64,000 nucleotides of DNA from Paralimibaculum aggregatum (GTDB taxonomy: Bacteria > Pseudomonadota > Alphaproteobacteria > Rhodobacterales > Rhodobacteraceae): contig NZ_BSYI01000020.1 of the NCBI RefSeq assembly GCF_030270585.1, positions 1 through 64,000 of the forward strand, written 5' to 3'. Position numbers and translations under genes: made by a program. Positions within the stretch are counted from its first letter, which is position 1. Each line of letters starts with the position of its first letter. Under the pieces are notes generated by a model that saw only the letters and a program-made list of their open reading frames with translations, ran no database searches and was not told where the DNA came from. Below, piece by piece: positions 43,791 through 51,623 of this stretch.

Positions 43791-44744
43791 ATGTTCAACA
43801 TCCCGCCGCGGGAGATCCCGCGCACCGGCGACGACAGCCCGGTCGCCAGCCTCTGGGCCTATGTGCTGCGGATGACCGGGCGGCACCAGCTCGCGGCCTG
43901 CCTCGCGGCGGTGGCGATCGCGGTGCTCGGCCTCGCGCCGATCGAGCTGCAGCGGCGGATGATCGACGACGCGATCTCGGTGGGCGACGCGCGGATGCTG
44001 GTGACGCTGGCGGCGGTCTATGCCGCGGTGGTGGTGGTGCACAAACTGGCGAAATGGCTGTTCGGGCTCTACCAGGGCTGGCTCGGCGAGAGCGCCGTGC
44101 TCTACACCCGCCGCCATCTCCTCGGGCTCTACCGGGCGCGGGCTGCGGAACGCGGCGCCCGGCCCGGCGAGGCGGTGAGCGTCATCAATGCCGAGGTCGA
44201 CAAGCTCGGCAGCTTCGTCGGCCAGGGGCCGAGCCAGGCGGCGGCCAATGCGGCGATGCTGCTCTCGGTGCTGGCCTACATGCTGGCGGTGGAGCCGCGG
44301 ATCGCGCTGCTCGGGCTCGGCCTGCTGGTGCCGCAGCTGCTGCTGGTGCCGCTGATCCAGCGGAAGCTGAACGCGCTGACCGAGGAACGCCTCGGCATGC
44401 TGCGCGAGCTCGGCGACAGCATAGCCGACGAGAGCGCCAACGGCAGCGGCCCTGACCCGGAGGGCGAGCGCCGCCTCGACGCGATCTATGACAACCGCAT
44501 CCGCTTCCTGTGCTGGAAGCATCTGATGAAGGCATTGCTCAACCTGCTGAACCAGCTCGCGCCGCTCGGCGTGCTGGTCTGGGCCGGCTGGCTGGTGATC
44601 GAGGGCGAGACCACGGTTGGCGTGGTGGTGGCCTTCCTCTCGGGCTTCGAGCGGATCTCCGGCCCGGCGCGCGAGCTGATCGCGCTCTACCGCACGGCGC
44701 AGCAGGCCGCGGTGCAGCACCGCATGATCGGCGCCTGGATGTGA
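43791..44744 (+). CDS. ABC-exporter-type transmembrane protein without an ATPase domain
   Basis: 317 residues matching only the membrane half of a type I ABC exporter: about six hydrophobic spans (first near 32-50, then 65-88, 140-190, 245-290) and the cytoplasmic region GESAVLYTRRHLLGLYRARAAER. The protein ends at AAVQHRMIGAWM, just where exporters continue into the linker before the nucleotide-binding domain. No Walker A, signature or Walker B motif follows in any frame. The start at 43791 has only a weak GGAG; it lies 20 bases after the acyl-CoA dehydrogenase. Either a partner ATPase is encoded elsewhere or the protein has another role. Confidence 0.75.
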   Translation: MFNIPPREIPRTGDDSPVASLWAYVLRMTGRHQLAACLAAVAIAVLGLAPIELQRRMIDDAISVGDARMLVTLAAVYAAVVVVHKLAKWLFGLYQGWLGESAVLYTRRHLLGLYRARAAERGARPGEAVSVINAEVDKLGSFVGQGPSQAAANAAMLLSVLAYMLAVEPRIALLGLGLLVPQLLLVPLIQRKLNALTEERLGMLRELGDSIADESANGSGPDPEGERRLDAIYDNRIRFLCWKHLMKALLNLLNQLAPLGVLVWAGWLVIEGETTVGVVVAFLSGFERISGPARELIALYRTAQQAAVQHRMIGAWM

Positions 44745-44766
44745 GCGCTTCGGCCGCTGCCATGGC

Positions 44767-44797
44767 TTGCATGGGCGGCAACGATCCTCTCTATCAT
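44767..44797 (+). promoter_or_regulatory. Candidate promoter of the glutamine-synthetase-family gene
   Basis: TATCAT (44792-44797) is a good -10 and TTGCAT (44767-44772) a possible -35, with a 19-base spacer that is longer than ideal. They lie in the 143-base gap after the ABC gene. A promoter here would separate the nitrogen genes from the catabolic run. Confidence 0.3.
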
Positions 44798-44846
44798 CGC
44801 AGGCAGACACGCGGCACGCCGGGCATCTCCCGCAGCGGCGCACTCC

Positions 44847-44882
44847 GGAACGGCAGGAACGGCAGGAACGGCAGGAAGGGCA
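44847..44882 (+). repeat. Four 9-bp tandem repeats forming the ribosome-binding region
   Basis: GGAACGGCA three times, then GGAAGGGCA, ending 5 bases before the ATG at 44888. Each unit contains a Shine-Dalgarno-like AGGAA. The copy number sets how many such sites precede the start. Confidence 0.85.
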
Positions 44883-44887
44883 GATCC

Positions 44888-46252
44888 ATGAGCGGCTTGA
44901 TGACATTCGACAGCCTGAAGGCGGCGGTGGCGGAGGGGCGGATCGACACCGTGCTCACCTGCATCGTCGACATGCAGGGCCGGCTCATGGGCAAGCGCTT
45001 CGTCGGGCATCATTTCGTCGAGAGCGCCTGGGAGGAGACCCATTGCTGCAACTACCTGCTGGCAACGGATCTCGAGATGGCGACGCCGGACGGCTATGCC
45101 GCGACGAGCTGGGCCGCCGGCTATGGCGACTACGTGATGAAGCCGGACCTCGCCACGATCCGCCCGCTGCCCTGGCTCGAGGGCACCGCGCTGGTGCTCT
45201 GCGACGTGCTCGACCATCACAGCCATGCGCCGGTGCCGCATTCGCCCCGGCAGGTGCTGCAGGCGCAGGTGGCGCGGGCCGAGGCGATGGGCTTCACCCC
45301 GGTGATGGCGACGGAGCTCGAATTCTTCCTCTTCGAGCAGAACCTGCGCGAGATCGCCGCCGGCGGCTTCCGCGAGCTGCGCCCGATCTCGGACTACAAC
45401 GAGGACTACCACATCTTCCAGACCACCAAGGAAGAGGCGGTGATGCGCCCGCTGCGCAACCATCTCCATGCCGCGGGCGTGCCGGTGGAGAACACCAAGG
45501 GCGAGGCCGAGGCCGGGCAGGAGGAGCTCAACATCCGCTATGGCCCGGCGCTCGATGCCGCCGACCATCACACCATCGCCAAGCACGCGGTCAAGGAGAT
45601 CGCCTGGGCGCAGGGGCATTCGGCGAGCTTCCTCGCGAAATGGGCGGCCGACCGGGTGGGCAGCTCCTCGCATGTGCACCAGTCGCTGTGGCGGGACGGG
45701 GCGAACGTCTTCTTCGACGAAGCGGCGCCGCACGGCATGTCGGAGACCATGCGCCACTACATGGCCGGGCAGATCCGTTATGCCCGCGACCTGACCTTCT
45801 TCCTCGCGCCCTATGTCAACAGCTACAAGCGGTTCCGCGCCGGCTCCTTCGCGCCGACCAAGACCGCCTGGTCGGTCGACAACCGTACCGCGGGCTTCCG
45901 CCTCTGCGGCGAAGGCACCAGGGCGGTGCGCTCGGAATGCCGGATCGGCGGGTCGGATCTCAACCCCTATCTCGCGCTCGCGGCGCTGCTCGCGGCCGGG
46001 CTCGCCGGGATCGAGGAGCAGCTCGACCTCGGCCCCGCGACCACCGGCGATGTCTACGGGAACCGCGACGTGCCGGAGGTGCCGCGCACCCTGCGCGCCG
46101 CCACCGAGACGCTGCGCGGCTCGGCGATGCTGCGCGCCGCCATGGGCGATGCGGTGATCGATCACTACACCCGCTGCGCCGAATGGGAGCAGGAGGAGTT
46201 CGACATCGCGGTCACCGACTGGGAGATCGCCCGCGGTTTCGAGCGGGCCTGA
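44888..46252 (+). CDS. Glutamine-synthetase-family enzyme (gamma-glutamyl-amine ligase-like)
   Basis: 454 residues, complete. Seen: DTVLTCIVDMQGRLMGKRF near 20, HCCNYLLATDLEM near 53, MATELEFFLFEQN near 140 (metal Glu), ENTKGEAEAGQEELNIRYG near 200, VGSSSHVHQSLW near 255 (ATP/metal His) and NRTAGFRLCGEG followed by ECRIGGSDLNPYLA near 345. It differs clearly from the PuuA-like protein at 29.0 kb; the HCCNYLLATDLEM form is a separate GS-like group often next to amine or amino acid catabolic genes. The natural amine is unknown. A sulfotransferase-fold gene follows 21 bases later. Confidence 0.88.
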   Translation: MSGLMTFDSLKAAVAEGRIDTVLTCIVDMQGRLMGKRFVGHHFVESAWEETHCCNYLLATDLEMATPDGYAATSWAAGYGDYVMKPDLATIRPLPWLEGTALVLCDVLDHHSHAPVPHSPRQVLQAQVARAEAMGFTPVMATELEFFLFEQNLREIAAGGFRELRPISDYNEDYHIFQTTKEEAVMRPLRNHLHAAGVPVENTKGEAEAGQEELNIRYGPALDAADHHTIAKHAVKEIAWAQGHSASFLAKWAADRVGSSSHVHQSLWRDGANVFFDEAAPHGMSETMRHYMAGQIRYARDLTFFLAPYVNSYKRFRAGSFAPTKTAWSVDNRTAGFRLCGEGTRAVRSECRIGGSDLNPYLALAALLAAGLAGIEEQLDLGPATTGDVYGNRDVPEVPRTLRAATETLRGSAMLRAAMGDAVIDHYTRCAEWEQEEFDIAVTDWEIARGFERA

Positions 46253-46273
46253 GCCGGCAGGGGGGAAAGACAG

Positions 46274-47017
46274 ATGCGGATCGTGATGTGGTCTGGGCCG
46301 CGGAACCTCTCCACGGCGATGATGCGCAGCTTCGGCGCGCGGGCCGATACGGATGTCGTCGACGAGCCCTTCTATGCCGCCTATCTCGCGATCACCGGGC
46401 TTGACCACCCGATGCGCGCGGAGATCCTCGCCGCCGGCGAGACCGACTGGCGCCGGGTCGCGGCGCGGCTCTCCGAGGCGCCGCCGCCGGGGCGCCTGCG
46501 CTACGAGAAGCACATGGCGCACCACATGGTGCCCCAGATCGATCTCGGCTGGATCGCCGGGGCGAAGGTCGCCTTCCTGATCCGCGATCCGCGCGAGGTG
46601 GCGGCGAGCTATGCCGCCAAGCGCGAGGCCTTCACGCTCGACGATCTCGGCATCGACCGGCAGGCGGAGCTGTTCGCGGCCTGCACCGAGATGCTCGGCA
46701 CGGCCCCGCCGGTGGTGGATGCCGCCGATATCCGCCGCGCGCCGGAGCCGGTTCTGCGCGCGCTCTGCGCGGCGCTCGGGATCGGCTTCGACCCGGCGAT
46801 GCTGGCCTGGGAGCCGGGGCCGCGGGAGACCGACGGCATCTGGGCGCCGCACTGGTACGCCGCGGTGAACCGCTCCACCGGCTTCGCGCCGCCGCCCGCC
46901 CGGCCGGGCCCGCCGGCATCGCCGGAGCCGGAGATCGCGGCGATGCTGGCGCCGGCGATGGAGAGCTACCGCGCGCTCTCGGCGCGGGCCCTGCGCGGCG
47001 AGGAAACCTCAGCCTGA
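46274..47017 (+). CDS. Sulfotransferase-fold P-loop protein
   Basis: 247 residues. It opens MWSGPRNLSTAMMRSF, a sulfotransferase-type 5' phosphate loop, followed by DEPFYAAYLAITGLDHP near 30 and the 3'-phosphate-like block VAFLIRDPREVAASYAAKREAFTLDDLG near 97. Proteins of this group are sometimes named after the branched-chain aminotransferase because the two domains occur joined in some eukaryotic proteins. Here a class IV aminotransferase gene lies directly opposite, overlapping by 9 bases at the 3' ends. Substrate unknown. Confidence 0.75.
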   Translation: MRIVMWSGPRNLSTAMMRSFGARADTDVVDEPFYAAYLAITGLDHPMRAEILAAGETDWRRVAARLSEAPPPGRLRYEKHMAHHMVPQIDLGWIAGAKVAFLIRDPREVAASYAAKREAFTLDDLGIDRQAELFAACTEMLGTAPPVVDAADIRRAPEPVLRALCAALGIGFDPAMLAWEPGPRETDGIWAPHWYAAVNRSTGFAPPPARPGPPASPEPEIAAMLAPAMESYRALSARALRGEETSA

Positions 47018-47965
47018 GGCCGCCCCGGCGGCCTCGACCTCGCGCCGGATCAGCGCCTTGTAGAGCTCGCGGATGCGCCGCGTCACCGGGCCGGCGCCGC
47101 CGCTGCCGATCGGCCTGCCGTCGATCTCCGCCACCGGGGTCTGCGCGCCGAAGGTGCCGGTGACGAAGGCCTCCCCGGCGCCATAGGCATCGACCAGCGA
47201 GAAGTTGCGCTCGAAGACTGGAATGCCGTGCTCGCGGCAGAGGTCGATCACCTTCTGCCGGGTGATCCCGTTCATGCAGTAGTCCCCCGTGGAGGTCCAG
47301 ACCTCGCCCCGGCGGACGATGAAGAAGTTGCAGGCATTGGTCGTGTTGACGAAGCCGAAGGGGTCGAGCATCAGCGCCTCGTCGGCGCCGGCCTGCACCG
47401 CGTGGTTGAGCGCGATGATGCAGTTCAGCTTGGAATGCGAGTTGAGCTTGGCGTCCTGGGTGAGCGGCAGCCCGCGGTGATGCGGCACGGTGTGCAGACG
47501 GATGCCACGCTGGCCGAGATCCTCGCGCGGCCGGGAATGCTCGGCGATGATCACCACGGTCGGGCCGTAGATGCTGAGATGCGGGTGCTGGAACGGCTTG
47601 CGCTTGCGCCCGCGGGTGACCATCAGGCGGATGTGCACGTCGGTCGTCATGCCGTTGGCCGCGAGGGTGTCGAACACCGCCCGTGTCAGCTCGGCGCGCG
47701 ACATGCCGATATCCAGCGCGATATAGACGGCGGCCTCGTAGAGCCGGTCGAGATGCTCGGCCAGGAAGGGGATCGTGCCGTCATGCAGCCGCAGCCCCTC
47801 CCAGACGCCGTCGCCCAGCATGAAGCCGCTGTCATAGACCGAGACCACGGCTTCGCGGCGATGCCGGAGCTCGCCGTCGACATAGATCAGGATGTCCTCG
47901 TTGCGGGCATCCTCCTCGGCCTCGTGGGTGGAGACATGCGTATCCGTCTTGGGGGCGTCGATCAT
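47009..47965 (-). CDS. Class IV aminotransferase (branched-chain/D-amino-acid type)
   Basis: 318 residues, PLP-dependent fold type IV. Seen: VSVYDSGFMLGDGVWEGLRLHDG near 42, IRLMVTRG near 110, the PLP Lys in AKLNSHSKLNCIIALNHA near 175, ALMLDPFGFVNTTNACNFFIVRRGEVWT near 198 and GITRQKVIDLCREHGI near 235. The LGDGVWEGLR form with SHSKLN is common in both BCAT-like and D-amino acid transaminase-like members, so substrate is open. Convergent with the sulfotransferase-fold gene and divergent from an amino acid permease, with an FNR-type box between. Confidence 0.85.
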   Translation of the reverse strand: MIDAPKTDTHVSTHEAEEDARNEDILIYVDGELRHRREAVVSVYDSGFMLGDGVWEGLRLHDGTIPFLAEHLDRLYEAAVYIALDIGMSRAELTRAVFDTLAANGMTTDVHIRLMVTRGRKRKPFQHPHLSIYGPTVVIIAEHSRPREDLGQRGIRLHTVPHHRGLPLTQDAKLNSHSKLNCIIALNHAVQAGADEALMLDPFGFVNTTNACNFFIVRRGEVWTSTGDYCMNGITRQKVIDLCREHGIPVFERNFSLVDAYGAGEAFVTGTFGAQTPVAEIDGRPIGSGGAGPVTRRIRELYKALIRREVEAAGAASG

Positions 47966-48032
47966 GGCTACTCCGCTTGATGGCGAGGCCCGGCAGACAG
48001 GGCGGACCCCTGCCCGAGCGCTAGCAAGCGCG

Positions 48033-48046
48033 GTGATCTCGATCAA
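48033..48046. promoter_or_regulatory. Candidate FNR/CRP-family box between the aminotransferase and permease genes
   Basis: GTGATCTCGATCAA: 9 of 10 consensus positions of the FNR-family palindrome TTGAT-N4-ATCAA, the first half being of CRP-like GTGAT form. TATGCT at 48068-48073 could be a -10 for the permease, but then transcription would start at or near its ATG (48080). Control of either gene is possible. Confidence 0.4.
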
Positions 48047-48079
48047 GGCGCAGCGCCGCCCGGCCGGTATGCTGGGCAG

Positions 48080-49312
48080 ATGGAAACAGCAGCCCGAGAC
48101 GCAGGGAACGGGGCACCGGGCGTGCCGACGCTGAGCCGCCGGCTCGGCGTGACGCTGCTCACGCTCTATGGCGTCGGGGTCATGGTCGGCGCCGGGATCT
48201 ACGTGCTGATCGGCCAGATCGCCGGGCTCGCCGGGCCGCTGACGCCGCTCGCCTTCGTCGTCGCCGGGCTGGTGGCCGGGCTCTCGGCCTGGTCCTTCGC
48301 CGAGCTCTCGGCGCGGGTGCCGGAGAGCGCCGGCGAGGCGGCCTATGCCGAGGAGGCCTTCGGCCAGCCCTGGCTCTCGATGCTGGTCGGGTTCGGGGTG
48401 ATCGCGGTCGGGCTGATCTCGGCGGCGGCGATCCTGAAGGGCGGCGCGGGCTATGTGCTGGGGCTGGTGGAGCTGCCGCGCCGGCCGCTCGAGCTCGGCA
48501 TCCTGGCGGTGCTGGGGCTGATCGCCGGCGCCGGCGTGATCGCCTCGGTCTCGGTCGCGGCGGCGCTGACGGTGATCGAGATCGTCGGGCTGCTGGTGGT
48601 GGCGGCGGCGGGGCTGGCCGCCCCCGCGGCGCTGTCGCTCGGCGAGATCGGCGGGGCGGCGCTGGCGCCCGGGCCGGGGCTGGCGGTGATCCTGCCGGCG
48701 GCGCTGCTCGCCTTCTTCGCCTTCGTCGGCTTCGAGGACATGGTGAACATGGCCGAGGAGACCGTCGAGCCGGCGCGCACCATGCCGCGGGCGATCTTCC
48801 TTGCGGTGGCGATCACCACGCTGCTCTACGGGCTGATCGCGGCGGCGGCGCTGCATGCGGTGGCGATCCCCGAGCTGGCGGCGAGCGAGCGGCCGCTGGC
48901 GCTGGTGTTCGCCGCCGGCACCGGGTTCAGCGACCGGCCGATCATCGCGGTGGCGATCCTCGCCACGCTGAACGGCGTGCTGGTGCAGATCGTGATGGCG
49001 GCCCGGGTGCTCTACGGGCTCGGGCGGCGGCGCCGGCGGCTCGCCTGGTTCTCGGCGCTGAACCCGCGGCTGCGCACGCCGCTGCGCGCGACCGCGGTGG
49101 CGGTGGCGGTGGTCGCCCTGCTCACCCTCGCCGCCCCGATCGAGACGCTGGCGGCGACGACCTCCTCGATGCTGCTCTGCATCTTCAGCGTGGTGAACGC
49201 GGCGCTGCTGGTGCTGAAACGGCGCGGCCCGCCGCCGCCGGGGGCGCCGAACGCGCCGGTCGCGGTGCCGGTGCTCGGCATCCTCAGCTCGCTGGCGCTG
49301 CTGCTGCTCTGA
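48080..49312 (+). CDS. APC-superfamily amino acid permease
   Basis: 410 residues with about twelve membrane spans. The first contains the family's substrate-loop GVGVMVGAGIYVLIGQIAGLAGPLTPLAF near 29, and ELSARVPESAGEAAYAEEAFGQPW near 75 is the second typical block; a later conserved region is FFAFVGFEDMVNMAEETVEPARTMPRAI near 214. Imports or exchanges amino acids or amines in the inner membrane. It lies divergent from the class IV aminotransferase, suggesting it supplies that enzyme's substrate. It ends 5 bases before the converging transporter gene. Confidence 0.88.
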   Translation: METAARDAGNGAPGVPTLSRRLGVTLLTLYGVGVMVGAGIYVLIGQIAGLAGPLTPLAFVVAGLVAGLSAWSFAELSARVPESAGEAAYAEEAFGQPWLSMLVGFGVIAVGLISAAAILKGGAGYVLGLVELPRRPLELGILAVLGLIAGAGVIASVSVAAALTVIEIVGLLVVAAAGLAAPAALSLGEIGGAALAPGPGLAVILPAALLAFFAFVGFEDMVNMAEETVEPARTMPRAIFLAVAITTLLYGLIAAAALHAVAIPELAASERPLALVFAAGTGFSDRPIIAVAILATLNGVLVQIVMAARVLYGLGRRRRRLAWFSALNPRLRTPLRATAVAVAVVALLTLAAPIETLAATTSSMLLCIFSVVNAALLVLKRRGPPPPGAPNAPVAVPVLGILSSLALLLL

Positions 49313-49317
49313 GCCGC

Positions 49318-50925
49318 TCAGTCGGCGGTGCGGTAGCGCGAGAGCTGCACCACGAGGATCGCCCCGAGCGGCGCCACCACCCCGATCAGCGCCACCACGA
49401 CCAGCAGCATGCCGAGCGCGGAATAGTCCGCCGCCACGGTCTCGGTCTCCCGCGTCACGACGAAGACGGCGTTGAGATGCTTGGTCAGCAGGCTCGAGGC
49501 GGAGAGCGCGAGATTGGTGAAGGAGGCCATCACCGCGAAGAAGGTCGCCTTCAGCTCCACCGGCGCGTTGCGCGCGATCCAGGCCAGCATCGGAATCATC
49601 GCGACCTGGCCGAGCGGCGATTCGATCGCCGTGTCGAGGATCGCGATGAAGCGGGCATCGACGATGCCGGCGGTATGCGCCGCGGTCCATTCGTGCAGGC
49701 CGTAGTAGAGCCCGATATTCGGCAGCGACAGCACGCCGCCGACCAGCGTCAGCAGCGCCACGATCCTGGCGATCGACCAGGTCGCCATCAGCGGCCGCAG
49801 CACCACCATGCCGAACAGCGTCAGGCAGGAGGTGACCAGCGACAGCACCGAGAGGAAGCGCTCGTCGAAGCGCAGCACGTCGATCTCGAACCAGGTCAGC
49901 CCCGGCCCCGGCAGCGGCACCGCGCGGAAGACGAAGATGATCGCCGCGGTGCCAACCAGCGCCCGGGCGCGCTCCACCGGCAGCACCCGGGTCAGCCGGC
50001 CGATCAGGAACAGCACCACGCCGAGCGTGGCGGCAAAGACCAGCTCGGCCGAATAGGGGATCTCCGAGGTGCCGAGCCCCAGCGACAGCACGACGAAGGC
50101 GCCGCCGCCGGCGAAGATCGCCCAGTCCGGCCGGGTCCGCTCGGCCGGGGCATAGACCAGCGCATCGACCCGCGCCTCGGCCAGGCCGGCGGCCCGCAGC
50201 GCCGCCGCCCGGCGCCGGCCCAGCACCGCGGCGACCGCGACGCCGGTCACCGAGAGCACCGGGATGGCGAGCGCGATCAGGTAGATGTCGGCATAGGTTC
50301 CGGCCTTCTCGGCGGCGCTCATCTCCGCCACGTCGTCGAACATGAAGATGTTGAGCGCCGCCACGCCGACCAGCCCCGAGATGATCGCGAAGCGCCCGAG
50401 CGTCTGCATGGTGGTGTGGGCGCGCTTGCTCTCGGCCTCGCCGATCGGGTTGCCCTCGCGGTCGTGCTCCGGCACCGCCTCCACGGTCATCGCATCGGCG
50501 ACGACGTCCTGCACCACATAGCCGCTCGGTGCCAGCAGCACGCTGGTCACGTACCAGACCTCGACCGGCAGCACCGCCGCCATCGCCGCGCGCTCGGCGA
50601 TCAGCCCGTACATGATCAGGAGGCTGGCCGCGATCAGCGCGGCGCCGAGCAGCACCAGCGCCGCCTTGCGCCGCCAGATCAGGTCGACCAGATGGCCGAG
50701 CGGCATCTTCAGCACCCAGGGCAGGCCCGCCCAGAAGGTCAGCCCGGCGAGAAAGCTCGCGTCGAGATCGAGATGGTCCTTCACGAAGAAGGCGCCGACC
50801 ACCGAGGTCAGCCCCGCCACCCCGGCGGCGAAATAGACCATCAGCGGCGGCAGGAACGACCAGCGCATCTCGCGCGCGAGGTCGACGAAGGTCCGCTCGA
50901 TCCAGCCGCCGACAGCCCTGGCCAT
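49318..50925 (-). CDS. Major-facilitator-type transporter resembling the BT1 folate/biopterin group
   Basis: 535 residues from the ATG at 50925, which has GGAGGGAG just upstream; longer frames into the next gap are not supported. About twelve hydrophobic spans. The first part, FLPPLMVYFAAGVAGL and ASFLAGLTFWAGLPWVLKMPLGHLVDL, and the block APSGYVVQDVVADAMTVEAVPEHDREGNPIG near 155 resemble the DVVxDAxxVE signature of BT1-type carriers. A long central loop (about 240-285) is rich in Ala/Arg. The substrate is not certain; the family includes folate, pterin and S-adenosylmethionine carriers. Confidence 0.7.
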   Translation of the reverse strand: MARAVGGWIERTFVDLAREMRWSFLPPLMVYFAAGVAGLTSVVGAFFVKDHLDLDASFLAGLTFWAGLPWVLKMPLGHLVDLIWRRKAALVLLGAALIAASLLIMYGLIAERAAMAAVLPVEVWYVTSVLLAPSGYVVQDVVADAMTVEAVPEHDREGNPIGEAESKRAHTTMQTLGRFAIISGLVGVAALNIFMFDDVAEMSAAEKAGTYADIYLIALAIPVLSVTGVAVAAVLGRRRAAALRAAGLAEARVDALVYAPAERTRPDWAIFAGGGAFVVLSLGLGTSEIPYSAELVFAATLGVVLFLIGRLTRVLPVERARALVGTAAIIFVFRAVPLPGPGLTWFEIDVLRFDERFLSVLSLVTSCLTLFGMVVLRPLMATWSIARIVALLTLVGGVLSLPNIGLYYGLHEWTAAHTAGIVDARFIAILDTAIESPLGQVAMIPMLAWIARNAPVELKATFFAVMASFTNLALSASSLLTKHLNAVFVVTRETETVAADYSALGMLLVVVALIGVVAPLGAILVVQLSRYRTAD

Positions 50926-51073
50926 GCTCTCCCTCCGCTCCGGCCCGCCTGCCCGCATTGAGACCGGCGGCCGGCCGGGATGCAAGTGCCGGCGGCCCGC
51001 GCCCCGGCATCCGCGCCCGCGCCGCGGCGGGAGCGTGGCAGACGCTCGCACCGGGCAGCGGCGCGCCGCGCCC

Positions 51074-51484
51074 TCAGCGCAGCACGTGCACCGAGCAGGG
51101 CGCGTGGCGCACCACATGCGCCGCCGTCGAGCCGAAGAACACGTCCTGGAACTCCGGCCGGTGCGAGCGCATCACGATGCAGTCGATCCCGTGCGTCTCG
51201 GCATAGTCCACGATGCTGCGCCCGCCATGGCCGCCCTGCAGCGCCGTCCGCGGCGCGCCATCGAAGCGGGCGGCGACGCCGGCGAGCATGTCATGCGCAT
51301 CCGTCCGGCTGCGCTCCAGCACCTCGGGCGGGATATGCACCAGGGCCATCTGCGGGATCTCCTCGATCACGTGCAGCAGGGTGACGGCGGCGCCGTCGCC
51401 CTGCAGCGCCGCGGCGATGGCGAGCACGCGGTCGGTTTCGGTGCCGTGATCCTCGGCGATGGGGATGAGGAGATTGTTGTACAT
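51074..51484 (-). CDS. Single-domain universal stress protein
   Basis: 136 residues, the usual single-domain size. Seen: NLLIPIAEDHGTETDRVLAIAAAL at the start, TLLHVIEEIPQMALVHIPPEVLERSR near 35, and an end block VMRSHRPEFQDVFFGSTAAHVVRHAPCSVHVLR. The last block is the UspA nucleotide-binding region, but the usual first Gly is replaced by Ser-His (SHR...), while GST and the final strand are kept. It has its own predicted FNR-type promoter and stands alone. Confidence 0.88.
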   Translation of the reverse strand: MYNNLLIPIAEDHGTETDRVLAIAAALQGDGAAVTLLHVIEEIPQMALVHIPPEVLERSRTDAHDMLAGVAARFDGAPRTALQGGHGGRSIVDYAETHGIDCIVMRSHRPEFQDVFFGSTAAHVVRHAPCSVHVLR

Positions 51485-51577
51485 CGCGACCTCTTGCTGG
51501 CGGCCCGAGCCGGCAGCGGCACCGGGCCTGCGGGTTGCGGAGCCGGACGCCGGGGCGCCGCCGCTCCATTCCCCCCG

Positions 51578-51619
51578 AGGCTAGGCGCGCCGCGCCGGGA
51601 TGTCCTTGCGTTGGGTCAA
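51578..51619 (-). promoter_or_regulatory. Predicted FNR/FixK-type promoter of the single-domain universal stress protein gene
   Basis: Read leftward, TTGACCCAACGCAA (51619-51606) fits the FNR-family palindrome at 7 of 10 positions. TAGCCT (51583-51578) follows after 22 bases, which puts the box centre near -41.5. The spacing and -10 closely match the promoter of the other stress-protein gene at 2841-2883. The gene starts at 51484. Confidence 0.45.
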
Positions 51620-51623
51620 GCCG

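Noticed and set aside
44847-44882. GAAC direct repeats as a LexA site
   Set aside because: The GAAC copies come from a 9-bp tandem repeat and are 5 bases apart, not 7, and they lie in the ribosome-binding region, not at a promoter.
47009-51010. A leftward open frame of over 1,300 codons across several genes
   Set aside because: It only extends the aminotransferase frame upstream through the permease and transporter genes in another reading; the added translation is Arg/Gly/Ala-rich shadow sequence.
50926-51117. N-terminal extension of the BT1-like transporter to 599 residues
   Set aside because: The extension overlaps the stress-protein gene and is Arg/Cys-rich; GGAGGGAG directly precedes the ATG at 50925.
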